Positions 1-6,988 of a DNA stretch of 29,187 nucleotides are shown here, piece by piece. How positions within the stretch are numbered: the stretch's first letter is position 1; every line of letters starts with the position of its first letter. The translations under genes and the position numbers were made by a program. The stretch lies in assembly GCA_045655105.1 (NCBI GenBank), contig JAZOOQ010000030.1:1-29187 (forward strand), read 5' to 3'. The notes below the pieces were generated by a model. It saw only the letters and a program-made list of their open reading frames with translations, was not told the origin of the DNA and ran no database searches. This stretch comes from RGIG4140 sp045655105 (GTDB taxonomy: Bacteria; Pseudomonadota; Alphaproteobacteria; CAAHEQ01; UBA3637).

Positions 1-126
1 CCTTGCGCAGTGATAAAGACATTTAACCCCTACTCTATCTGTAAGATTTTTATACCATTTTGCCCGAACTGATTTGTCGGACATTGATGATTTTTATCCG
101 ATTGGATTTCTCGAACACCCTCGAAC

Positions 127-174
127 TTTAAGACATTTAACGAATTTTCCAAATTGTTGTTTAAATGTCTTAAA
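127..174. repeat. 14-bp inverted repeat near the window edge
   Basis: Two perfect 14-base arms (127-140 and 161-174, TTTAAGACATTTAA and its complement) surround a 20-base loop. The 12-mer AAGACATTTAAC inside the left arm also occurs at 16-27, so the motif is present three times in the first 175 bases. There is no T-run directly after either arm, so it does not look like a plain intrinsic terminator. It lies just past the stop of the minus-strand gene ending at 192. It may be a terminator-like fold or a recombination or protein-binding site; the sequence does not decide. Confidence 0.4.
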
Positions 175-191
175 CGAATGCGATTCCAATG

Positions 192-776
192 TTAAATCTT
201 ATTTACACGTTCTATTTGTAACTCGTTATTTTTATAATAGCATTTGTATCCAAAATCAGGACAATCTAAAATATAAAAATCAAAATGCCTATCTGCAACA
301 GATAATTCCTCATTAAGTTTTTTAAACACTTTTTGTATATTTTCCAACAAAAAAGAGTAGCGTAGTTTTACGAATAAACCAACTTTCTTAAAAGGATAAT
401 TTTTTAGCTTTTGTTTTATCTTTTTCAATATTATCTTTGCGGTATTTTCTATATGTATATCAAATTTAATCATCCCCTCAAAAGGAGACAAAGCCTTTCT
501 TTCATCTCCACAATCCCAAAGGTCTAATTTCCTTTTTTTACAATAATCATTCAAAAAAGCTCGAGATTTCAAATATGACAAATCCACAATCTTTTTCCAA
601 ACATCTTCACATTCAGCTTCTCTTTTCAAAATACTATAACAAACTTCTATACCTATATTATCCTGAATATTTTGAAAATCTGGCTTATCTTTATACTCAT
701 ACCTTTCACTATTCTCAACATAAAAGTGTAAATTATTCTTCGCATATAATTCTATTTCATTTGGTTTATTTTTCAT
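192..776 (-). CDS. Unknown 194-aa protein, possible PD-(D/E)xK nuclease-like fold
   Basis: I do not recognise this protein with certainty. It starts at ATG 776, 13 bases after an AAAGGA ribosome-binding site. It is lysine-rich and soluble, with no signal peptide or membrane segment. Residues 32-45 read PDF, then IGIEV (Asp33, Glu44), an arrangement seen in PD-(D/E)xK-type nuclease-like proteins, but the usual lysine after the glutamate is replaced (EVC), so activity is doubtful. The C-terminal part (about 126-176) alternates predicted helices and beta strands. There is no partner methylase or immunity gene beside it. The next gene upstream is a possible 41-codon ORF ending 12 bases before the start. 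Function unknown; the nuclease link is an inference from a short motif. Confidence 0.6.
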   Translation of the reverse strand: MKNKPNEIELYAKNNLHFYVENSERYEYKDKPDFQNIQDNIGIEVCYSILKREAECEDVWKKIVDLSYLKSRAFLNDYCKKRKLDLWDCGDERKALSPFEGMIKFDIHIENTAKIILKKIKQKLKNYPFKKVGLFVKLRYSFLLENIQKVFKKLNEELSVADRHFDFYILDCPDFGYKCYYKNNELQIERVNKI

Positions 777-788
777 TTAGAAATCCTT

Positions 789-914
789 TTAGTAACTTTT
801 TAATAACCGTTTTGTGATTAAAGTATGTCCTTCTTCATATAAATCGTCAAGTCTTTTGGTATTGCTTTCTGTTTCACTTAGTTCACTGATTGATTTGATT
901 AAATAATGTAACAA
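789..914 (-). CDS. Possible 41-codon ORF (TTG start) or gene remnant
   Basis: A minus-strand frame from TTG 914 to TAA 789 encodes a hydrophilic peptide with coding-like composition (SELSETES, RLDDLYEEGH). It ends 12 bases before the ATG of the 194-aa gene, as in an operon. No ribosome-binding site precedes the TTG, and a transcription terminator stands directly upstream (921-946), leaving no room for a promoter. It could therefore be the 3' remnant of a lost gene joined here by rearrangement. Confidence 0.2.
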   Translation of the reverse strand: MLHYLIKSISELSETESNTKRLDDLYEEGHTLITKRLLKSY

Positions 915-920
915 ATACAA

Positions 921-946
921 AAAAACTCTGCTTTTGCAGAGTTTTT
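921..946 (-). terminator. Intrinsic terminator, copy 1
   Basis: Perfect 11-bp stem (AAAAACTCTGC / GCAGAGTTTTT) with a TTTT loop on the plus strand, flanked by A and T runs so it can act in both directions. It lies directly after the stop of the minus-strand gene at 955. The same 26 bases occur at 1845-1870. Confidence 0.85.
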
Positions 947-954
947 CTTTTTGT

Positions 955-1347
955 TTAATCTCTTTGACGAGATCTTTTTCTTTTTTTATTCAAATATGTA
1001 TTTGCTGACGATGATTTCCCTACTCTATTTAATCTATCTGAAACATATGATTTTTCATATTCTTCACCATTAAACAGAAAATTACCGACAGTCCTTGCTT
1101 GCTTTATAACGGGCATATCTTTAAATGAAGATTTATCATCACAAAATTCGGAAAGAGTTTGAGAAGCTCTCAAGCATATCATATCGGCATCATCTTTTGT
1201 AAGAATTTTCTTGCCTAACTTTTGTTCGGCATGTTTTTTACCGGCTTCAATACCAATGCTATCAAGTTCAGCCAAAAGCCGTGCTTCATAAACCTTTGGC
1301 CTAAATATCATACAAAATGTGTCTTCTATATATTTAAGTAACCCCAT
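955..1347 (-). CDS. Unknown 130-aa protein
   Basis: The start is set at ATG 1347 because an AGGAG ribosome-binding site lies nine bases upstream; an in-frame ATG at 1449 would overlap the preceding gene and has no such site. The protein (MGLLKYIEDT...) has no recognised domain. Its N-terminal 80 residues look helical and its last ~20 are strongly basic (NKKRKRSRQRD). It starts 20 bases after the frame-corrected stop (1367) of the upstream gene, so the two form a unit closed by the terminator at 921-946. Function unknown. Confidence 0.6.
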   Translation of the reverse strand: MGLLKYIEDTFCMIFRPKVYEARLLAELDSIGIEAGKKHAEQKLGKKILTKDDADMICLRASQTLSEFCDDKSSFKDMPVIKQARTVGNFLFNGEEYEKSYVSDRLNRVGKSSSANTYLNKKRKRSRQRD

Positions 1348-1366
1348 TTCAAAGAACTCCTTTTTT

Positions 1367-1772
1367 TTAATTTTCTCTTGCACCACGAGAAGTATCTTGT
1401 GCCGGCATCTTCTTTTGGTCTGTGATTTTTTGAACTTGTGGTAAACCATTTTCGTTTTTTACATGGAGAAGTAAGATAATCTAATCCGGTATTGAATCCT
1501 TTGAGCAAAGCACCCAACACTGTCAAAAGACAACAAACTTGCAAAATAGTCACTCCCTTTGTTTTAAGAGTGTTTTTAATAGTATGTTTTAAAAGGGCTT
1601 GTTTAAATTGTTGCATTGTTTCTTTTGAGGCATTTGAATAGTTAACCCAAATAGCATGGTCTTCACCTGTTAATTTAATACCACTTTTAGGGCCACCAAC
1701 ATCTTCAAATGCTTTGCTAACATCTTCAAATCTCTCAATCGAAAATGAAAAATGTTTTTCTTCTGGTTTCAT
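1367..1772 (-). pseudogene. Unknown membrane protein split by a +1 frameshift
   Basis: Reading starts at ATG 1772 with an AGGA site nine bases upstream. Residues 1-70 are soluble and 74-93 (ILQVCCLLTVLGALL) form one membrane segment. At a six-base A run on the coding strand (plus 1455-1460) the frame becomes implausible and would overlap the next gene by 22 bases. One fewer A continues as NENGLPQVQKITDQ to a tail DTSRGAREN and a stop at 1367, placing the next gene's ribosome-binding site correctly. The tail recurs in a remnant at 1876-2035, which supports this frame as the ancestral one. The extra base may be a real mutation, phase variation, slippage during transcription, or an assembly error. 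The corrected length is 134 aa. Function unknown. Confidence 0.6.
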
Positions 1773-1844
1773 AACAATATTCCTACTCTTAGCAAACAGT
1801 ACTCAATCCATAGCACAATTTCAATCCATTTGTCAAATATTATA

Positions 1845-1870
1845 AAAAACTCTGCTTTTGCAGAGTTTTT
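1845..1870 (-). terminator. Intrinsic terminator, copy 2
   Basis: Identical in all 26 bases to the hairpin at 921-946. It lies six bases past the stop codon of the decayed gene remnant at 1876-2035 and upstream of the frameshifted gene, so it closed the transcript of the remnant. Confidence 0.85.
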
Positions 1871-1875
1871 GTTTT

Positions 1876-2035
1876 TTATTCAGTTCTTGCACCACGAGAG
1901 GTATCTGGCATCATTTTTATGTTTTTAGAGCCAACATATCTAGGTGCTTGATAAACTTTCCCTTTCTATTGCTTGAACATTTAAAAACCATGAACCATCT
2001 GTAATTGATTCCTTTTTTTGGATAATAATTTATTT
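1876..2035 (-). pseudogene. Decayed C-terminal remnant, paralogue of the 1367-1772 gene
   Basis: No intact ORF exists here, but minus-strand frames joined by one frameshift read ITDGSWFLNVQAIERE and then GKVYQAPRYVGSK up to a tail MPDTSRGARTE and a stop at 1876. The tail matches the frame-corrected end of the neighbouring gene (MPAQDTSRGAREN), and the DNA shares TCTTGCACCACGAGA at 1376-1390 and 1885-1899. The remnant is followed by its own terminator. This indicates an old tandem family of which one copy has decayed. The 5' limit is uncertain. Confidence 0.5.
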
Positions 2036-2037
2036 CC

Positions 2038-2067
2038 TTTTTCCGAGTGGGTCCCACTCGAAAAAAA
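2038..2067. repeat. Perfect palindrome with T-run before and A-run after
   Basis: CGAGTGGG (2044-2051), a single T, then CCCACTCG (2053-2060), extended by TTTTT on the left and AAAAAAA on the right. A terminator has A's before and T's after on the transcribed strand; here the order is reversed on both strands, so termination is unlikely. It lies 28 bases past the stop of the 61-codon gene. Confidence 0.5.
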
Positions 2068-2087
2068 GCGTTACATTATGTAACAGA

Positions 2088-2273
2088 TTATTTTTCACCA
2101 TCTGGTTTAAAAGTCTTAAATGGTGTATCAGGATATAGTTCTAAATAAAGGTCTACAAATTTATAAATTTCTTTATAAGTGAGTCCTGTTTTTCTTAATT
2201 GCAATAGTTTACCAAAATATCCGTATTTTGGGCTTTTCATAATTTGATGGGCTTTATATAAATCAAAAATCAT
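2088..2273 (-). CDS. Unknown 61-aa protein behind an attenuator-like leader
   Basis: Starts at ATG 2273 after an AGGAAA ribosome-binding site. The protein (MIFDLYKAHQ...) is small, soluble and rich in Lys, Tyr and Leu; residues 30-50 (GLTYKEIYKFVDLYLEL) look like a helix-turn-helix-sized helical pair, but no family is recognised. It is transcribed alone from a consensus promoter about 86 bases upstream, and a terminator hairpin lies between promoter and gene, which suggests conditional read-through. Function unknown. Confidence 0.55.
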   Translation of the reverse strand: MIFDLYKAHQIMKSPKYGYFGKLLQLRKTGLTYKEIYKFVDLYLELYPDTPFKTFKPDGEK

Positions 2274-2297
2274 TTTATTTTCCTTTCTTAATAAAAA

Positions 2298-2318
2298 AAC
2301 TGCCTGAATTAGGCAGTT
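2298..2318 (-). terminator. Leader terminator / attenuator upstream of the 61-aa gene
   Basis: Perfect 8-bp stem AACTGCCT / AGGCAGTT with a GAATT loop. On the minus strand it is followed by a run of seven T's, and about 20 bases later comes the ribosome-binding site of the gene at 2273. No gene lies upstream on this strand, so the hairpin ends a leader transcript. A four-codon reading frame (MKYI, then stop) ends just before the stem. This fits transcription attenuation or a short separate RNA. Confidence 0.6.
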
Positions 2319-2358
2319 GTCAAATGTATTTCATGTTAATTAACTTTTATTAAATGCA

Positions 2359-2387
2359 ATTATATCATTTTGATTTTAATGTGTCAA
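2359..2387 (-). promoter_or_regulatory. Perfect consensus sigma-70 promoter
   Basis: On the minus strand: TTGACA (2382-2387), 17-base spacer, TATAAT (2359-2364). Both hexamers match the consensus completely. Transcription should start near 2352 and run into the leader terminator at 2298-2318 and the gene at 2273. Confidence 0.85.
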
Positions 2388-2427
2388 ACATGTGCATTTT
2401 ATATCCAAAGAATATGGCTTAGTCTAC

Positions 2428-2479
2428 GCGGTTAGAGTGACATATCCATAGAGTAACATTCACTCGTTCAGCTAATCGC
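2428..2479. other. Structured intergenic element
   Basis: GCGGTTAG (2428-2435) pairs with CTAATCGC (2472-2479) with one G-T wobble, and inside it GAGTGA (2435-2440) can pair with TCACTC (2460-2465). It is less AT-rich than its surroundings and lies between two divergent promoters. At 52 bases it is too short for a tRNA. It may be an operator or a remnant of a structured RNA. Confidence 0.3.
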
Positions 2480-2491
2480 AAAGAAATTTAC

Positions 2492-2520
2492 TTGATTTTT
2501 AAATATAAAAAATATATTCT
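2492..2520 (+). promoter_or_regulatory. Probable promoter of the 2560 gene
   Basis: TTGATT (2492-2497), 17-base spacer, TATTCT (2515-2520), 40 bases before the ATG at 2560. It diverges from the minus-strand promoter at 2359-2387. Confidence 0.5.
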
Positions 2521-2559
2521 TTCAATATAAAATGCATAATTTTTTTTAGGATATAAGTA

Positions 2560-3108
2560 ATGATTGAAACTCATACAGCATACTCACAAAATGAAGTCAA
2601 AAATCTGTTAGAAAATCACAGTTTTATAAAAAAAAATGTTTGGCCTCAACCTAAAAAAGAATTAACGCCTAAAGACTATCAAACCATTATTAATAAAGAA
2701 AAAGCAATTTTTCCTGGAAAACATGGAGGAATTTTATTTAAACCAGATCTCGTATCCCGAAGCAAATTAGATTTTATCCTTCATGCGGCACAAAGAGCTG
2801 GCATTGAGCATTATACACGAAAACAAATCAATCGAAAAGAAATCTCTGAAGTTGAACTTTTAACAAACGATATAACTGAAGATCAAAAAAAGACCTTTTC
2901 TTTTTATTATCTTCATTTTAAGAAACGTGAAAAAATAGATTGTGCTATCATGGTGAGCTGCATTGCAATTTTTTGTTTAATTGCTTGTGGAATGAAAATG
3001 CTAGATGAAAATAACGCCAAAACGCCCTCTCAACCCAAAGAACCAATTAAAATCATTCAAAAAACACAACCAAACAAAATTAAAACAACAGAGCATATAC
3101 GCGAATAA
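2560..3108 (+). CDS. Unknown single-pass membrane protein, 182 aa
   Basis: Starts at ATG 2560 with TTAGGAT about eight bases upstream. Residues 1-125 are hydrophilic and charged and probably cytoplasmic. One membrane segment covers about 127-147 (CAIMVSCIAIFCLIACG), and the last ~35 residues are rich in Lys, Pro, Gln and Thr, a short tail that would lie on the other side of the membrane. The layout (soluble head, one transmembrane helix, short polar tail) is the same as in the frameshifted gene at 1367-1772, but no sequence similarity is evident. No domain is recognised. A terminator follows at 3129-3160. Confidence 0.65.
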   Translation: MIETHTAYSQNEVKNLLENHSFIKKNVWPQPKKELTPKDYQTIINKEKAIFPGKHGGILFKPDLVSRSKLDFILHAAQRAGIEHYTRKQINRKEISEVELLTNDITEDQKKTFSFYYLHFKKREKIDCAIMVSCIAIFCLIACGMKMLDENNAKTPSQPKEPIKIIQKTQPNKIKTTEHIRE

Positions 3109-3128
3109 CTTGCCATAAGCTATTTATA

Positions 3129-3160
3129 AAAAAAGCTCCACCAAATGACGGAGTTTTTTT
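3129..3160. terminator. Bidirectional terminator between the 2560 gene and tRNA-Val
   Basis: CTCC and GGAG arms around a ten-base loop, extended by A and T runs on each side. It can end both the plus-strand gene at 3108 and the minus-strand tRNA that ends at 3164. Confidence 0.7.
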
Positions 3161-3163
3161 TAA

Positions 3164-3240
3164 TGGTGGGTGAAGCGGGGCTCGAACCTGCGACCTCTAC
3201 GATGTGAACGTAGCGCTCTGACCAACTGAGCTATACACCC
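3164..3240 (-). tRNA. tRNA-Val(CAC), CCA encoded
   Basis: The minus strand folds as a cloverleaf of 77 bases including an encoded CCA. The anticodon stem is CTACG/CGTAG with loop TTCACAT, giving anticodon CAC for valine codon GUG. The T loop is TTCGAGC. Two pairings are imperfect: T-T at positions 6-67 of the acceptor stem and A-C at 51-63 of the T stem. It stands 145 bases from valS, whose product charges it, on the opposite strand. Confidence 0.92.
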
Positions 3241-3320
3241 GATTGATTAGCACTATATACCCAACAAAATCCTTTGTCAAGAAAGATTTTTTTGAAAATT
3301 ATAAAATTATGAAATAATGC

Positions 3321-3349
3321 TTGATTTTAAGATATGTTTCAGCTAAAAT
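3321..3349 (+). promoter_or_regulatory. valS promoter
   Basis: TTGATT (3321-3326), 17-base spacer, TAAAAT (3344-3349), 36 bases before the valS ATG. Confidence 0.6.
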
Positions 3350-3385
3350 GCGAAAAGTTTTTTAATTTATTTTTAAGGATATAAT

Positions 3386-5989
3386 ATGCAATATAAAAAT
3401 GAAAAGAAATTAGACGATAAATTCAATCCAAGTGAGATTGAAGAAAGAGCCATGCGCTTTTGGGAAGAAAATCAAACATATTCTTTTGATAAAACCGCCT
3501 CGAGAGATAACACTTTTGTGGTAGACACCCCTCCTCCAACGGTTTCTGGTTCTTTACATATTGGGCATATCTTTTCATATACACAAACTGACGTGATGGT
3601 TCGTTATAACCGCATGAAAGGCAAATCAATTTTTTATCCAATCGGTTGGGATGATAACGGCCTTCCAACTGAACGACGCGTTCAAAATTATTACAATATT
3701 GCTTGTAATCCAGATATTCCTTATGATCCAAATTTTAAACCAGTCCATAATCCAAAAAGTGATGAAAAAAGACAAGAAGTTTCCCGTCAAAACTTTATTG
3801 AAGCTTGCGAAGAATTAACAAACGTTGATGAAAAAGCATTTGAAGATATTTTCCATCATATTGGTCATTCTTATGACTGGTCACTTAAATATTCAACAAT
3901 TGATGCAAAATCAATTAAAGAAGCTCAAAAATCCTTCTTAGATTTAATTGAAAAAGGTTTGGCTAAATCTGTTGAAGCACCAACAATGTGGGATGTTACT
4001 TTCCAATCTGCCATTGCTCAAGCTGAAATTGAAGATCGTGAAACAGCTGGCTTCTTCCATGATATTGAATTTAAAGTTGAAGGATCAGATACAACATTTA
4101 CAATTGCCACAACAAGACCTGAATTCTTGCCTGCTTGTATTGCCGTTGTTGCTCATCCAGATGATGAAAGATATAAACCTTTCTTCGGCAAAAAAGCGAT
4201 TGTTCCTCTTTTTGATATTCCAGTTCCAATTGTTCCATCTGAACATGCTGAAATGGAAAAAGGAACTGGTATCATGATGGTTTGTACCTTTGGGGACGCT
4301 GCTGACGTTGCTTGGTGGAAACAATCTGGTTTACCAATTAAACAAATTATTGGTTTAGATGGCCGTATTATCAATGTAACTTATGGTGAAGGTGCTTTTG
4401 TTACTTTAAATAAAGAAAAAGCTCAAGCAAACTTTGCTCGTATGGCTGGGTTAAAAGTAAAAGATGCCAGAGCTCAAGTTGTTGAAATGTTGCGTGAAGA
4501 TGGCGCTTTGCTTGGCGAACCAAAACCATTAATGCATCCTGTTAAATTCTATGAAAAAGGAAATATTCCTCTTGAATTTGTTTCTTCTCGTCAATGGTTT
4601 ATTTCAATTTTAAAACATAAAGAAGATTTGCTTGATATGGGAAGAAAAATTAAATGGACTCCTGCTCACATGCAATCTCGTTATGAAGCTTGGGTTGAAG
4701 GCCTCAATCAAGATTGGTGCATTTCTCGTCAACGCTTTTTCGGCGTTCCATTCCCTGTTTGGTATCCATTAGATGAAAACAAAAATCCTGATTTTGATCA
4801 TCCAATTTATGCAACTTTGGAACAATTACCAGTTGATCCATCAACAACAGCACCAACAGGATATACAGAAGATATGCGTGATAAACCAAATGGATTTACC
4901 GCTGATAAAGATGTGATGGATACTTGGGCAACAAGTTCTTTAACCCCTCAAATTGCCTTGGCTCATGCTCCAGAAGGTCATAACCTTTCTTTGCCATTTG
5001 ATGTGCGCCCACAAGCTCATGATATTATCAGAACTTGGGCATTCTATACCATTATGAAAGCCTTTGCTCATGAAGGGAAAACACCTTGGAATGAAGCTTT
5101 AATCAGTGGCTTTATTTTGGATCCAGATCGCAAAAAAATGAGTAAATCAAAAGGAAACGTTGTGACTCCAATGGACTTATTGGTTAAACATTCTGCTGAT
5201 GCTGTTCGTTACTGGGCTTCAAGAGCAAAACTTGGTATTGATACTGCTTTTGAAGAACAAATCATGGAACAAGGCAGAAAATTAACCATGAAAATCTTTA
5301 ATGCCAGCAAATTCAGCTTTATGATGGTTGAAAAATCAGGCATTGACTTATCAAATGATTATATGGCAAATATCACATCAGATTTAGATAAAGCCTGGGC
5401 AATGAAGTTAAAAGATGTTGTGATCAGCGCCAATAAAGCATTTGAAAACAATGATTATGCGTTCGCTCTTGAACTAACAGAAAAATGCTTCTGGGATTTC
5501 TGCGATAACTACCTTGAATTAATTAAGGGTCGTGCATATAGCGAAAATCCTGTTTCTGCTGTTTCAACATTGATGTTAACAATTGATGTTTTAATGCGTT
5601 TGTTTGCCCCTGCCCTTGCCTTTACAACAGAAGAAATCTGGCAATCAAGACCTTGGAACTCATCTAATGATTCCATTCATAAAGCACCATTCCCAATGGC
5701 ATCTGAATTTGATTCAATCCAAGGAAATGCTGCCATTTATGATGCTGCAGTTGCATTAATTAACTTAATCAGAAAGGAAAAAGCCGAACAAAAACGTTCC
5801 GTTAAAACACCTGTTTTAGAAATGGTTGTTTCAACTCCTAAAAACTCAATTGAACTTCAAGCTCTTTCAAAAGAAGATATTATTAATGCTGCTAACATTA
5901 AAGAAAACAATATTTCTTTTGTTGAAGGTGAAACACTTGCTTTAACAACTTGCATTTTTGGAGAAGATGAAAAAAAAGTTAAAGCATAA
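3386..5989 (+). CDS. valS: Valine--tRNA ligase, archaeal-type
   Basis: Charges tRNA-Val with valine in the cytoplasm (class I aminoacyl-tRNA synthetase). The ATP-binding HIGH motif is at 58-61 (GSLHIGH) and KMSKS at 584-588. The inserted editing domain, which hydrolyses Thr-tRNA-Val, spans about 200-360 with TTRPE at 242-246. The anticodon-binding helical domain follows from about 640. The motif DDNGLPTERRVQNYY and the length of 867 aa without a long C-terminal coiled coil fit the archaeal-type ValRS known from Rickettsiales rather than the usual bacterial form. ATG 3386 has an AAGGA site upstream. A GT8 gene follows after 27 bases and may be co-transcribed. Confidence 0.97.
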   Translation: MQYKNEKKLDDKFNPSEIEERAMRFWEENQTYSFDKTASRDNTFVVDTPPPTVSGSLHIGHIFSYTQTDVMVRYNRMKGKSIFYPIGWDDNGLPTERRVQNYYNIACNPDIPYDPNFKPVHNPKSDEKRQEVSRQNFIEACEELTNVDEKAFEDIFHHIGHSYDWSLKYSTIDAKSIKEAQKSFLDLIEKGLAKSVEAPTMWDVTFQSAIAQAEIEDRETAGFFHDIEFKVEGSDTTFTIATTRPEFLPACIAVVAHPDDERYKPFFGKKAIVPLFDIPVPIVPSEHAEMEKGTGIMMVCTFGDAADVAWWKQSGLPIKQIIGLDGRIINVTYGEGAFVTLNKEKAQANFARMAGLKVKDARAQVVEMLREDGALLGEPKPLMHPVKFYEKGNIPLEFVSSRQWFISILKHKEDLLDMGRKIKWTPAHMQSRYEAWVEGLNQDWCISRQRFFGVPFPVWYPLDENKNPDFDHPIYATLEQLPVDPSTTAPTGYTEDMRDKPNGFTADKDVMDTWATSSLTPQIALAHAPEGHNLSLPFDVRPQAHDIIRTWAFYTIMKAFAHEGKTPWNEALISGFILDPDRKKMSKSKGNVVTPMDLLVKHSADAVRYWASRAKLGIDTAFEEQIMEQGRKLTMKIFNASKFSFMMVEKSGIDLSNDYMANITSDLDKAWAMKLKDVVISANKAFENNDYAFALELTEKCFWDFCDNYLELIKGRAYSENPVSAVSTLMLTIDVLMRLFAPALAFTTEEIWQSRPWNSSNDSIHKAPFPMASEFDSIQGNAAIYDAAVALINLIRKEKAEQKRSVKTPVLEMVVSTPKNSIELQALSKEDIINAANIKENNISFVEGETLALTTCIFGEDEKKVKA

Positions 5990-6016
5990 AATAACAAAAT
6001 AAATAAAGGAAAGAGA

Positions 6017-6988
6017 ATGAAAAAGAAGCTTTTATATTGTTTTATTGCATTAATTGCCCTTTTTCTTCTCTTTCTTTTTTGCACTTATAATGAATATAAG
6101 CGCTTTCAAAATCATTTAAGTGATTATACCTTTGAAAAACCCATACACCTTGTTTTTGCTGGAGATGATGGGTATATCACCCCTCTTTTAACAGCATTTA
6201 CCTCTTTATCTTTAAACACCAAAACACCTATTCAAATTCATTTATTAACCGCAGGTTTTTCCAATCAAAATCAACAACTGATCCAAAAATTAGATCAAGA
6301 GCTTAAAAACATTCAAATTGATATTACCCCTGTTTCAATGGAATTGTTTAATAATTTTCCCATTAACCAACGTTGGAACCAATCGATTTATTATCGGTAT
6401 TTAATCCCCGAATTAATAAAAGATACAGATAGAACCCTTTATTTAGATGGCGATATCCTTGTTTTTGATGACTTAAGCAATTTTTATCAAATGGATTTAA
6501 AAGAAAAAACCATCGCTGGCGTTTCAGATTATTTTGAACAAAAATTCCTCTCTCGCCCATTATTCCAAGATCTTTTGGTTTATATTAACAGTGGCGTTCT
6601 TTTAATAGATATGTCAAAATGGCATCAAAAAGGAATAACACAAAAACTTTTTGAAACAACGCAACTCTATCAAGATCAAATATCTTATTTTGACCAAGAT
6701 GTAATTAATCTTGTTTTTAAAGAAGATATTTTACCTGTTTCATTGAAATATAATGCGCTTCAAGGCGCTTATACGCCTTTTAATAAGGTTATTTACCATT
6801 ATAGTGGCAAACAAAAACCTTGGAAAACAAATTCCATTGATTATTATGAATGGGATAAATATTTTAGCTATACCCAATCCCTTTTAAATAAAGGAAAATG
6901 GCCTTTAACAGCCTATCTTATCTATTGCTTAAAAAAAATGATTTATTATCCTTCTTTTATTTTTAAATCAACTATAACAGAAGCTTAA
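6017..6988 (+). CDS. Membrane-anchored family 8 glycosyltransferase
   Basis: A retaining GT8-type enzyme that would transfer galactose or glucose from UDP-sugar to a surface glycan. The nucleotide-sugar site begins with HLVFAGDDGY (44-53). The metal-binding DxD is DGD at 144-146 (YLDGDILV), YINSGVLLID is at 189-198, and the C-terminal histidine motif HYSGKQKPW is at 261-269. An N-terminal membrane segment (about 4-23) makes it a type II anchored protein, unlike the soluble WaaO/RfaI-type LPS enzymes. The final 25 residues are also rather hydrophobic. Ribosome-binding site AAAGGAAAG precedes ATG 6017. It starts 27 bases after valS. The acceptor is unknown; lipopolysaccharide core or capsule is likely. 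Confidence 0.88.
   Translation: MKKKLLYCFIALIALFLLFLFCTYNEYKRFQNHLSDYTFEKPIHLVFAGDDGYITPLLTAFTSLSLNTKTPIQIHLLTAGFSNQNQQLIQKLDQELKNIQIDITPVSMELFNNFPINQRWNQSIYYRYLIPELIKDTDRTLYLDGDILVFDDLSNFYQMDLKEKTIAGVSDYFEQKFLSRPLFQDLLVYINSGVLLIDMSKWHQKGITQKLFETTQLYQDQISYFDQDVINLVFKEDILPVSLKYNALQGAYTPFNKVIYHYSGKQKPWKTNSIDYYEWDKYFSYTQSLLNKGKWPLTAYLIYCLKKMIYYPSFIFKSTITEA

Noticed and set aside
74..316. 80-codon plus-strand ORF near the window start
   Set aside because: Overlaps the end of the better-supported minus-strand gene, contains the inverted repeat, and has no ribosome-binding site or coding-like composition.
1326..1449. Extended readings of the two genes overlapping here (148-aa and 164-aa forms)
   Set aside because: The overlap vanishes once the frameshift is recognised and ATG 1347 with its ribosome-binding site is used.
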